Below, one piece after another: positions 36,001 through 43,432 of a stretch of 64,000 bases of DNA. The translations under genes and the position numbers were made by a program. Source of the stretch: Glutamicibacter protophormiae (lineage in GTDB: Bacteria; Actinomycetota; Actinomycetes; Actinomycetales; Micrococcaceae); assembly GCF_014647495.1 (NCBI RefSeq), contig NZ_BMPH01000003.1, positions 124,001 to 188,000 on the forward strand, written 5' to 3'. Position 1 is the first letter of the stretch; each line of letters opens with the position of its first letter. The notes under the pieces were generated by a model that searched no databases, had not been told where the DNA came from, and saw nothing but the letters and a program-made list of their open reading frames with translations.

Positions 36001-36634
36001 CATGAAGGACCTGGAACTGCGCGGTGCCGGCAACCTGCTGGGCGGGGAGCAGTCCGGGCACATTGCAGGGGTGGGCTTCGACCTCTACCTGCGCCTGGTC
36101 GGCGAAGCAGTAGCCGACTACAAGGGCGAGGGCGAAGAAGAAGCCACCGAGATGAAGATCGACCTTCCAGTCAACGCGCACCTGCCGCACGACTACGTGC
36201 CGGGGGAGCGACTGCGCCTGGAGGCCTACCGGAACATCGCCTCCGCGGAAACCAGCGAGGCGCTGGACGAGGTCCGCGAGGAGCTGGAGGACCGCTACGG
36301 CAAGCTGCCGCTGCCGGTGCAGAACCTGCTGCGCGTCGCGGCCCTGCGCATCCGCGCCCGTGCGGTGGGACTGCACGACATCCAGCAGGTCGGCAACCAC
36401 ATCAAGGTGTCGCCCGCGAAGATCGAGGACTTGCCGGCCAGCCGCCAGGTGCGCCTGGAACGGCTGTACCCGGGTTCGGCGAACAAGCCGGCGCTGAACT
36501 CCATCTTCATTCCCAAGCCCAAGACCTCGCCGGTCGGCGGACGGGACCTGGCGGACGAAGCCATGCTGGACTGGGCGGAGAACCTGGTCTACGCGATCTT
36601 CGAACCCACCCCGGTGGCTGCGGCGAAGGGGTAG
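33020..36634 (+). CDS. mfd: Transcription-repair coupling factor
   Basis: Mfd removes RNA polymerase stalled at DNA damage and recruits UvrA. The 1204-residue protein has the full layout: UvrB-like N-terminal domains (HVAEFPSWETLPHERLSP near 90-110), the polymerase-interacting domain (DFIVHEQHGIGKFVEL near 530), the RecG-like motor with Walker A GDVGFGKTEIA (near 675) and DEEQRFGVEHKE, helicase motifs ending in QLRGRVGRARERAYAYF, and the C-terminal D7 domain. Length and motifs are complete. The start is ATG 33020. No partner gene is co-transcribed. Confidence 0.97.
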   Translation: MSLVGLHDFLREESSFRRIRQGASQSFSTRSDELEIAAPQGMRPIIGAHVSQGLAEGHDRAVTLIVTATGREAEDISASLAAYLPSKHVAEFPSWETLPHERLSPRSDTVGRRLEVLRRLHDGDPDLKIIIAPIRAVLQPLVAGLGELRPVTLALDAEPGFDTVIRDLAAAAYARVDMVTHRGEFAVRGGIIDVFPPTLEHPVRVDFFGDQIDTMRYFSIADQRSHDGAGPTSITATPCREMLITPKVMSRAANLKASFPATTEMLTKIAGGIAVEGMESLAPLLVDEMVPLLSLLPESSIALVMEPERVRARAHDLNETNAEFLAAAWASASDGASAPLDLSTAESGRKLESGDFASLAQTVEHAHQAKVSWWAVTSLGSDEELDLGAATIRVPAREPHGYQGDIEAMMEFIASRVADGWRLVVATEGPGPAARLSELFGEYKIPAHRVEDLSAEPTAGLIEITQATAGRGFVFDELKTGLLTEADLLGRSSAYPNRKSRKLTVKRKRNAVDPLSLQAGDFIVHEQHGIGKFVELVSRKVNGAGKDAKREYLVVEYASSKRGAPGDRLFVPMDQLHMITRYVGGEAPTLSKMGGSDWASTKSKARKAVKEIAGDLIKLYSARMASRGHAFAGDTPWQGELEEAFAFIETPDQLTAINEVKADMEKEIPMDRLISGDVGFGKTEIAVRAAFKAVQDSKQVAVLVPTTLLASQHYQTFTERYSGFPVRVKTLSRFQTAKESKEILAGLKDGSVDIVIGTHRLLSKNVEFKNLGLVVIDEEQRFGVEHKEELKKMRTNVDVLAMSATPIPRTLEMSLTGIRETSTLATPPEERHPVLTYVGPRSDKQISAAIKRELMRDGQVFFVHNRVSSIDRVAAELRELIPEARVEVAHGKMSESRLERIIQDFWEKKFDVLVSTTIIETGLDISNANTLIVDRANNYGLSQLHQLRGRVGRARERAYAYFLWDAEKPLGEVALERLKAVAAHNELGSGYQLAMKDLELRGAGNLLGGEQSGHIAGVGFDLYLRLVGEAVADYKGEGEEEATEMKIDLPVNAHLPHDYVPGERLRLEAYRNIASAETSEALDEVREELEDRYGKLPLPVQNLLRVAALRIRARAVGLHDIQQVGNHIKVSPAKIEDLPASRQVRLERLYPGSANKPALNSIFIPKPKTSPVGGRDLADEAMLDWAENLVYAIFEPTPVAAAKG

Positions 36635-36676
36635 CGAAGACTGGATGCCTGATGCAATCAAGATCAGGCAATTGCA

Positions 36677-36718
36677 CAGCGACGTGCCGGGAGCCATAGC
36701 TGCCCCGACACGTCGCTG
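36677..36718. terminator. Hairpin after mfd
   Basis: CAGCGACGTG (36677-36686) pairs with CACGTCGCTG (36709-36718), and the stem continues inward with CCGGG/CCCGA. There is no T run. It lies between convergent genes. Confidence 0.65.
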
Positions 36719-36781
36719 CGGAACCGAATACGCCAGAAGCCAACGGCACATCCCTCTGGTTTGGCTCAAGCAGCCGCCTGT

Positions 36782-37333
36782 TTATGCTGACCAACGTCGC
36801 CAGTAGTTATCCGCGGCTTGCAGAAGGGGCCGTCTCGAGGTTCGAACGCCAATGAGTGGATAACCGGACAAGTGTTCCGGGGAGTTATTGTTTCCGATGT
36901 AATTGATGAGTAATAGCGCTGCAAATACGGGAAGTGAAACCAAGCTCGCCAACGTCAGCAGTACCGCATAACCTTTTCCCGGAGCCTGGCCTTGGCGCTT
37001 TTGAATTCGGAAACCTGCTGTGCGAGTACCGACGGTGACCCCAGCAGAATACGATATGAAATTGATCATCGCGGCAACCAAAATCCAGCCAATGGCCACG
37101 GCAGGAGCGGAATCGGGACCGAAATAAAGCATTCCCAACACTGGTAGCCATATCACCAACGAATCTGCGAATATCGCAGTAATCGCGGACGGCCAGTTCA
37201 CGAGGTATTTGCGGGGCATGCTCACCGAATAATCATTGCATTCTTGTACAGCGACTTCGCCAACCCGTGTGACTTTGACAGAAGGATTTGGCTCAGCTGC
37301 TCGGTTCAGCATTCGACGGCTTCCCAAGGACAT
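36782..37333 (-). CDS. RDD family membrane protein
   Basis: A 183-residue membrane protein with hydrophobic segments near residues 50-70, 76-96 and 122-145, and the RDD-like VGTRTAGFRIQKRQGQAPGKGYA loop after helix 2. The N-terminal ~35 residues are hydrophilic; an internal ATG (MPRKYLVN, near 37219) could be the true start. RDD proteins are thought to include ion transporters, but the function is unproved. It lies 26 bp downstream of the P-type ATPase on the same strand? No: it lies to the left of it and is read in the same leftward direction, so the two may be co-transcribed. Confidence 0.75.
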   Translation of the reverse strand: MSLGSRRMLNRAAEPNPSVKVTRVGEVAVQECNDYSVSMPRKYLVNWPSAITAIFADSLVIWLPVLGMLYFGPDSAPAVAIGWILVAAMINFISYSAGVTVGTRTAGFRIQKRQGQAPGKGYAVLLTLASLVSLPVFAALLLINYIGNNNSPEHLSGYPLIGVRTSRRPLLQAADNYWRRWSA

Positions 37334-37359
37334 CGTGGCAGCGAACTTGAATGCTGAGT

Positions 37360-39258
37360 CTAATCCCTGCTGCGCACATGCTGTGCCAAGGCGACGGTCG
37401 ACTGGGTCGGCAGCGCACCGTGGAAGTCGGCGGGGCGGGGCCCGCGCAGCGTGCGCAGGGCATAGACGATGACCACCAGATCCACGACCTCCTGCAGCAG
37501 GGCTCCGGTCACCGCCGGAATCACACCCGTGGTGGCGACCAGCATGAGCCCAACGCTCAGCCCGATGCCGATCCAGATGGCGCTATGCGCCACGCTCAGG
37601 GTGTAGCGGCTGATGGCCATCACCTGGGCCACCGGTCCGAGCGAATCACGCAGGACCACGGCGTCGGCGGCCTGCCCGGCCGCGGTGGAGCCGCGCGAGC
37701 CCATGGCCATGCCGATGTCCGCGGCGGCCAGTGCCGGGGCGTCGTTGGTGCCGTCGCCCAGCATCAGGACCGGCCGGGGCTGCATGTCCTTGAGCAGCTG
37801 GACTTTCTGTCCAGGGCGAAGCTCCGCTTCGACCTTGCCGATGCCCACTTGGGCGGCGACGCCCAGCGCTGTCTGTTCCACGTCGCCGGTAAGCATGACC
37901 TGGTTTTCCACGCCGTGGTCGCGCATCCAGCGCAGCACCGCGGAGGCTTCAGGGCGCGGTGCGTCGGCCATCAGAATCACGCCGGCGAAGCTGTTGTCCA
38001 CTGCGACGTAGGCCGCGGACTGCCCCGGCTCAAGCTCGACCCGCTCCAGGGCCGGGTCCATGGCGGCGATGAACGACGGCTTGCCCACGGCTACCCGGCG
38101 CCCGTCGACCAGGGCGCTGACGCCGTTGGTGGCCACTTCCTGCGCGTCTTCGGCAGGAAGCAGCGGCAGCCCCCGGTCGGCAAGCGCAGCGGTCAGGCCC
38201 GCGGCCATGACATGGGTGGAGAACTGCTCAGCGGAGGCTACCAGCTGCAACAGTTCGTCCGGATCCAGCTGCGTCTGGATGCCGACCAGCGCGGGCCGGC
38301 CTGCGGTCAGGGTGCCGGTTTTGTCGAAGGCGGCGCTGCGGACCTTGGCGAGCTGCTCAAGTACGGCCCCGCCCTTGACCACCACACCTTCCTTGGAAGC
38401 GCGGGACATGCCGCCTAGGAAGGCGACCGGCACGGCAATCAGCAGGGGACAGGGGGTGGCGAGCACCAGGACCTGGGCGAAGCGCACCGGGTCTCCGGAC
38501 ACCGCCCAGGCGATGCCCGCAATCAGCAGGGACAGCAGGGTGAAGGGAATTGCGAACTTGTCGGCCAGCCGCACCACCGGTGCCTTGGAGTCCTGTGCCT
38601 GCCGTACCAGCGCGATGATCTGCTGGTACTGGCTGTCGCTGCTGCGTCGCAGCGCCTGCAGGTAGACGGCCTGCGAGCCGTTGACCGACCCCGACATCAC
38701 CTCGGACCCCCTGGCATGGATCACCGGAAGCGGTTCGCCGGTCAGCGAGGATTCATCGAAGCTTCCAGTCTCGGAACGCATCAGGCCGTCGACGGGAACC
38801 AGCTCGCCGGGACGCACCAGCAACAGGTCGCCGACCTCCACCTGTTCCACCGGGACGTCGGTGACATCCTGGCCGGACTCATCCGCGGCGAGGTGGGCCT
38901 GCAGTGGGGAGCGGTCCAGCAGCGCGGAGAGCTCGCTGGTGGCCCGGCGCTGGGCGAAGTCCTCCAGGGCTTCGCCGCCGGAAAGCATCAGCACGATGAT
39001 CAGGGACGCCAGGTACTCGCCGACCAGCAGACAGGCGATAATCGCCACGAGCGCCAGGATATCCAGTCCGTAGTGGCCGCGCAGCAGGTCCTTGACCATC
39101 CCGGCGCCGATCCATAGCACGGCGCCAGCGATGGCAATCCATGCGATCCACCGGCTGGCGGCGTCCATGCCGGCCAAGGCGGCGGCTCCCGTGGCGAGCA
39201 GGGCGATGACCGCCGCGGCCAACAGCGGATAGCGTCGAATCAGTTGTCCCAGCTTCAC
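37360..39258 (-). CDS. Heavy-metal P-type ATPase (P1B, ZntA/CadA-like)
   Basis: A 632-residue P1B-type metal pump. It has about eight membrane segments, TGEPLPVIHA (actuator), the ion-channel motif TPCPLLIAVP (CPx-type), the phosphorylation site DKTGTLTAG and the hinge GDGTNDAPALA. No N-terminal heavy-metal-binding domain or Cys/His-rich tail is present. CPL rather than CPC or CPH resembles the Zn/Cd/Co-type rather than Cu pumps; this is an inference. The GTG start at 39258 has AGGGAGA upstream. No ArsR-type regulator lies next to it. Confidence 0.9.
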   Translation of the reverse strand: MKLGQLIRRYPLLAAAVIALLATGAAALAGMDAASRWIAWIAIAGAVLWIGAGMVKDLLRGHYGLDILALVAIIACLLVGEYLASLIIVLMLSGGEALEDFAQRRATSELSALLDRSPLQAHLAADESGQDVTDVPVEQVEVGDLLLVRPGELVPVDGLMRSETGSFDESSLTGEPLPVIHARGSEVMSGSVNGSQAVYLQALRRSSDSQYQQIIALVRQAQDSKAPVVRLADKFAIPFTLLSLLIAGIAWAVSGDPVRFAQVLVLATPCPLLIAVPVAFLGGMSRASKEGVVVKGGAVLEQLAKVRSAAFDKTGTLTAGRPALVGIQTQLDPDELLQLVASAEQFSTHVMAAGLTAALADRGLPLLPAEDAQEVATNGVSALVDGRRVAVGKPSFIAAMDPALERVELEPGQSAAYVAVDNSFAGVILMADAPRPEASAVLRWMRDHGVENQVMLTGDVEQTALGVAAQVGIGKVEAELRPGQKVQLLKDMQPRPVLMLGDGTNDAPALAAADIGMAMGSRGSTAAGQAADAVVLRDSLGPVAQVMAISRYTLSVAHSAIWIGIGLSVGLMLVATTGVIPAVTGALLQEVVDLVVIVYALRTLRGPRPADFHGALPTQSTVALAQHVRSRD

Positions 39259-39403
39259 GATGTCTCCCTATCGACCGGTCAGCGCCTGTGTATCGAATAG
39301 TCTCACCATAGCAATGATGGCCGGTCCGGAGCCGGGATTCGTCTGGCGGTGAAGTCCAACAGGGGAGTCGTGACGGTAACTTCAAACAGCTCTTCAGAAC
39401 CGC

Positions 39404-39571
39404 CTAGGAGTCATGATCGGGATGCTGATCATCACTATTCCGGTGGAGTTCCGTTTCCTTCGTGGATCTCTTGATCAGCTTATAGACCACGATGGCCAGA
39501 ACCACGGTGATGACCAGAGGGAGGACGTAGAAGACAACTACTTCATGCGCGTTGGGTATTAATGGATTCAT
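39404..39571 (-). CDS. Small single-pass membrane protein
   Basis: A 55-residue protein, MNPLIPNAHEVVVFYVLPLV onward. One hydrophobic segment (about 11-29, with VITVVLAIVV) is followed by a basic and then acidic tail ending HPDHDS. Codon use and the clean start and stop support a real gene that is easily missed because of its size. GGGGTG lies upstream of the ATG. Function unknown. Confidence 0.65.
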   Translation of the reverse strand: MNPLIPNAHEVVVFYVLPLVITVVLAIVVYKLIKRSTKETELHRNSDDQHPDHDS

Positions 39572-39651
39572 GCACCCCCACACTACAGGCAGGGGACGTC
39601 GGCCGTGCTGAAATCTGGTCCCAGGGCCGGGGCCGAAGGCCGGTTAAGCAA

Positions 39652-39681
39652 CAGCGGGGAGGCCCGTAGGCCTCCCCGCTG
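39652..39681. terminator. Hairpin after the small 2-TM gene
   Basis: CAGCGGGGAGGCC pairs with GGCCTCCCCGCTG around CGTA. On the minus strand it follows the gene ending at 39694 and is its probable terminator. Confidence 0.75.
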
Positions 39682-39693
39682 TGATGAAGTATT

Positions 39694-39951
39694 TTACTTC
39701 TGGAATTCCGATGCTGCTGCAACCAATTCCTCGGCCTTGTCGGCGCGGCCCATGAGGTGCATCGGCACCGCGAAGGCGATGACGGTCAGACCGAAGCAGA
39801 GGATGGAAGGAATCCAGGCATTTTCAAAAGTCCAGAACGACAGCGAGTACAACGCGCCTGCGAAGACCGCGAAGAAGATAACGAAGGCGACCAGGTTGCC
39901 AGCCAGACGACCTTCACCGGAATGGGCAGTGTTCTTGCCGTTCGAGTACAC
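39694..39951 (-). CDS. Small membrane protein with two TM segments
   Basis: An 85-residue protein with a hydrophilic N-terminus (MYSNGKNTAHSGEGRLAG) and two hydrophobic stretches, about 19-40 and 46-65. The last 20 residues are hydrophilic (GRADKAEELVAAASEFQK). The start is GTG 39951 with AAGGAG five bases upstream. It lies 32 bp downstream of deoC on the same strand and may be part of that operon. No family is recognised. Confidence 0.75.
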   Translation of the reverse strand: MYSNGKNTAHSGEGRLAGNLVAFVIFFAVFAGALYSLSFWTFENAWIPSILCFGLTVIAFAVPMHLMGRADKAEELVAAASEFQK

Positions 39952-39983
39952 TTTTGCTCCTTGTTGACTTTTGGTGCGGCTGC

Positions 39984-40670
39984 CTAGTAGCTGGAACCGC
40001 TTTGCTCTCCCTCTAGGATAGCAACTCCTGAGCTGGAACCTAGCCTTGTTGCACCGGCTTCAATCATGGCGCGCGCTGTTTCCAGGCTGCGTACGCCGCC
40101 GGAGGCCTTCACACCCATCTCGGCGCCGACGGTGCGGCGCATCAGCGCCACATCTTCCACGGTGGCTCCGCCGGTGGAGAATCCGGTGGAGGTCTTGACG
40201 AAATCGGCACCGGCGGCCTTGGCGGCTTCGCAGGCAAGGACCTTTGCGTCTTCGGTCAGCAGGCAGGTCTCGATGATGACCTTCAGGATCGCTCCGCCCT
40301 CATGGGCGGCCTGGGCGATGGCGAAGATCTCATTGACCAGCGCGTCGCGGTCCCCGCGCAGGGCGGCGGCGATGTCGATGACCATGTCGATCTCGTTCGC
40401 GCCGTCGGCGACGGCCTGTGTGGTTTCGAACACCTTGGTGGCGGTGGCGGAGGCGCCCAGCGGGAAGCCGATCACCGTGCAGGTCAGCACGTTCGTGCCT
40501 TCCAGTTCGCGGGCGACGGTCGAAGTCCACACCGGGTTCACGCAGACGGACTTGAATTCGTACTTCTTGGCCTCGTCGCAGATCGTCGTGATCTGTTCGC
40601 GTGAGGCGTTGGCCGCCAGCAGGGTGTGGTCGATGTAGCCGGCGATGTCGCGGGCGCTTAGTTCAGTCAT
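39984..40670 (-). CDS. deoC: Deoxyribose-phosphate aldolase
   Basis: A TIM-barrel class I aldolase of 228 residues that splits 2-deoxyribose-5-phosphate to glyceraldehyde-3-phosphate and acetaldehyde. The Schiff-base lysine is in FVKTSTGFS, preceded by ANEIDMVIDIAAAL with its Asp and followed by VKASGGVRS, all in family order. Start ATG 40670 has GAGGA upstream. It is the last enzyme gene in a leftward cluster with the phosphomutase (43 bp upstream) and the purine nucleoside phosphorylase, consistent with nucleoside breakdown. Confidence 0.95.
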   Translation of the reverse strand: MTELSARDIAGYIDHTLLAANASREQITTICDEAKKYEFKSVCVNPVWTSTVARELEGTNVLTCTVIGFPLGASATATKVFETTQAVADGANEIDMVIDIAAALRGDRDALVNEIFAIAQAAHEGGAILKVIIETCLLTEDAKVLACEAAKAAGADFVKTSTGFSTGGATVEDVALMRRTVGAEMGVKASGGVRSLETARAMIEAGATRLGSSSGVAILEGEQSGSSY

Positions 40671-40713
40671 GATGTCCTCGAATTGTTGGTGCCGCGTTTC
40701 CGGGCGGCAGGTA

Positions 40714-42432
40714 TCAGTTGGCGTTCAGGTACGCGGCCAGTTGTTCCTTGATGGCCAGGACCTGGGTTGTGGCATCGAGGCGCGCCTGGGCGACCTGTGC
40801 GATGTCATCAACCGGCTCGATGGTTTCCAGGTAGCACTTCAGCTTCGGCTCCGTTCCCGACGGGCGGATGATGACACGCGCCCCGGAGAAGGTATGCAGC
40901 ACCATGGCATCGGTGGCCGGAAGCCTTTCGGAGCCCTGGGAGAGGTCGGTGACCTCGCTGACCGCGGATCCGCCCAGATGCTCCGGGGGATTGGTGCGGA
41001 TCTTGTCCATGAGCACGGGAATCTGAGCCAGGTCGGTGAATCGCAGCGACAGCTGGTCGGTGACGTGCACGCCATGGCGGGCGGCCAGCTCATCCAGCCG
41101 CTGCGGGATGCTGCTGCCTGCGGCCTTCAGCTGCGAGGCAAGATCAGCGAGCATCACACCGGCGGAGATGCCGTCCTTGTCGCGCACCAGGTCCGGGGCG
41201 ACGCAGTAGCCCAGCGCCTCCTCGTACCCGAAACCCAGGTTCTCCACGCGGGAGATCCACTTGAAGCCGGTCAGGGTTTCCTCGTGTTCGCGCCCGGCAT
41301 CCTTGGCGATGGCTGCCAGCATGCGCGAGGAAACGATGGAATTGCCCAGCTTGCGGCCCTCGGGCAGGCGGGTGGCCAGATGGTCGCCCAGCAGCCAGCC
41401 CACTTCGTCGCCGCGCAGCATGCGCCAGGCGCCCTGGTCTTCCACGGCCGCGGCGCAGCGGTCGGCGTCCGGGTCGTTGGCGATCACCAGATCCGCCCCG
41501 ACCTCTCGGGCCAGCGCCAGCGACAGATCGATGGCGCCCGGCTCCTCGGGGTTGGGGAACTTCACGGTCGGGAACTCCGGGTCCGGGTGCTCCTGCGCGG
41601 CGACCATGTGCACGTCACCGAACCCGGCGTTCAGCAGGGCCTGGCGCATGGTGTGCCCGCCCACGCCGTGCATGGCGCTGACCACCACACGCAGCTGGCC
41701 GCGGTCAGGCTGCGGCTCGACGACCGGGCCGATGGCGGCCAGATACTCGGCTTCGATATCGCCCTCGGTGCCGGCATCGGGCAGTATCTGCCATCCCGAG
41801 TCCGCCTGCGGGATCTGGGAGACCGGCTGACCATGGTCGATCAGCGCCGCAATCCGTGCGTCGACAGGGGAGACGATCTGCGCGCCGCGGCCGGCGTCGT
41901 CCGAGGCGCGGCCGCCGATGTAGACCTTGTAGCCGTTGTCGCGCGGAGGGTTGTGGCTCGCGGTGACCATGATGCCGGCCTCCGCGGAAAAGCGGCGTAC
42001 CGCCCAGGCCAGCACAGGGGTGGGCAGCGGTGCAGGCATCAGCAGCACCTCGAAGCCCGCGGCGGTGAACACCGCGGCCGAATCCCGGGCAAACACATCC
42101 GAGTTGTAGCGGGCGTCGAAGCCGATGACCACCTTCGGGGTGTAGGCGCTATCGGCCTGCTGCCCCAGGAAGCGGGCGATGCCCGCGGCGGTGCGCAGCA
42201 CCACCACGCGGTTCATCCGCATGGGGCCCGCACCGAGTTCGGCGCGCAACCCGGCGGTGCCGAACTCCAGCACGCCGCTGAAGCGGTCGGCCAGATCCTC
42301 CATTGCGGCGGCGTCCGACCGCGCGCGGGAGACCAGCTCCTGCAGTTCGGCGCGGGTGGCATCATCCGGATCCGCGGACGCCCAAGCGGTCGCGGTCTCC
42401 AGCAGCTGGTGCTGTGCGGATTCGTTCTCCAT
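40714..42432 (-). CDS. Phosphohexomutase-family enzyme (phospho-sugar mutase)
   Basis: A 572-residue alpha-D-phosphohexomutase. The phosphoserine site is TASHNPPRDNGYKVY (Ser near residue 158), the metal-binding loop is DPDADRCA, the sugar-binding GEE-type segment is GFKWISRVENLGFGYEEALGY and the phosphate site is RPSGTEPKLKCY. Its position between PNP and deoC suggests it interconverts (deoxy)ribose-1- and 5-phosphate, as PGM2-like enzymes can, though glucose or mannose phosphate is equally possible from sequence. GGGAGA precedes the ATG. Confidence 0.93.
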   Translation of the reverse strand: MENESAQHQLLETATAWASADPDDATRAELQELVSRARSDAAAMEDLADRFSGVLEFGTAGLRAELGAGPMRMNRVVVLRTAAGIARFLGQQADSAYTPKVVIGFDARYNSDVFARDSAAVFTAAGFEVLLMPAPLPTPVLAWAVRRFSAEAGIMVTASHNPPRDNGYKVYIGGRASDDAGRGAQIVSPVDARIAALIDHGQPVSQIPQADSGWQILPDAGTEGDIEAEYLAAIGPVVEPQPDRGQLRVVVSAMHGVGGHTMRQALLNAGFGDVHMVAAQEHPDPEFPTVKFPNPEEPGAIDLSLALAREVGADLVIANDPDADRCAAAVEDQGAWRMLRGDEVGWLLGDHLATRLPEGRKLGNSIVSSRMLAAIAKDAGREHEETLTGFKWISRVENLGFGYEEALGYCVAPDLVRDKDGISAGVMLADLASQLKAAGSSIPQRLDELAARHGVHVTDQLSLRFTDLAQIPVLMDKIRTNPPEHLGGSAVSEVTDLSQGSERLPATDAMVLHTFSGARVIIRPSGTEPKLKCYLETIEPVDDIAQVAQARLDATTQVLAIKEQLAAYLNAN

Positions 42433-42506
42433 GGTTCTCCCTGCTTAGTTCTTACTCACACGCGCGTCACGGGGCGGACGCCGGTTGGCTGCCGCCCCGC
42501 CGGAGC

Positions 42507-43316
42507 CTAGAGGCGCGCGATGATCTGCGCCAGGAGCTTGGAAATACGCGGGCCGGCGGCTTGGCCTGCCTCGATGACTTCCTCGTGGCTCAGCGGCACC
42601 GGGCTGATGCCGGCGGCCAGGTTGGTCACCAGGGACATGCCGAAGATTTCCATGCCGGCGTGGCGCGCGGCGATGGCTTCCAAAGCGGTGGACATGCCCA
42701 CCAGGTCGGCGCCGATGCGCTTGGCCATCTGGACTTCGGCCGGGGTCTCGTAATGCGGGCCGGTGAACTGGGCGTACACGCCCTCGTCCAGGGTGGCATC
42801 GACCTCGCGGGCGATGCCGCGGATGCGCGAGGAATACAGGTCGGTCAAGTCAACGAAGGTCGCACCCTCCAGCGGGGAGGCGGCGGTCAGGTTGATGTGG
42901 TCGGAGATCATGACCGGGGTGCCCGGAGCCCAGTTCTCGTTCAGGCCGCCGCAGCCGTTGGTCAGCACCAGCTGGGTGCAGCCGGCGGCCGCCGCGGTGC
43001 GGATCGGGTGGACCACTGCGCGCACGCCGCGGCCCTCGTAGAAGTGGGTGCGGGCGCCGAGCACCAGCACGCGCTTGCCGGATTCGGTCAGGATCGAGGA
43101 AATGGTGCCGTGGTGGCCGGGCACCGCGGCGGCGTGGAAGCCTGGAATCGCGGTGGCATCCAGGGTGTGGGTAGTTTCGCCGACCAGCTCTACGGCCTGT
43201 CCCCAGCCGGAGCCGAGGACCAGGGCGATGTCATGCTGTGCTACGCCGGTCTGCTCGGCGATCGCCTGGGCAGCCTCGGAAGCGAGAACTTGTGGGTCAT
43301 TATGCATATCAGTCAC
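42507..43316 (-). CDS. Purine-nucleoside phosphorylase
   Basis: A class I (trimeric type) PNP that phosphorolyses purine (deoxy)nucleosides. Motifs: VLGSGWGQA at the N-terminus, the phosphate-binding HFYEGRG, TNGCGGLN, GPHYETPAEVQMAK and the purine-binding MSTALEAIAARH, with SLVTNLAAG near the end. GTG 43316 (VTDMHND) is preferred and gives 269 residues; the frame is open to 43337. It is the first gene of the cluster with the phosphomutase and deoC, and is divergent from lpdA. Confidence 0.93.
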   Translation of the reverse strand: MTDMHNDPQVLASEAAQAIAEQTGVAQHDIALVLGSGWGQAVELVGETTHTLDATAIPGFHAAAVPGHHGTISSILTESGKRVLVLGARTHFYEGRGVRAVVHPIRTAAAAGCTQLVLTNGCGGLNENWAPGTPVMISDHINLTAASPLEGATFVDLTDLYSSRIRGIAREVDATLDEGVYAQFTGPHYETPAEVQMAKRIGADLVGMSTALEAIAARHAGMEIFGMSLVTNLAAGISPVPLSHEEVIEAGQAAGPRISKLLAQIIARL

Positions 43317-43432
43317 GTGAAATACGCTACCGCCCACGGGGCGCTTTGTCAGGTGAAACTAGTGCTTCACAACCAAAATCACGCCAGACCTCCTGCGGCG
43401 ACGATGTGCGCAATATCCGCCCATGGTGAACA

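Noticed and set aside
40645-42510. 621-codon open frame opposite the phosphohexomutase gene
   Set aside because: The opposite strand encodes a full phosphohexomutase with all four active-site motifs.
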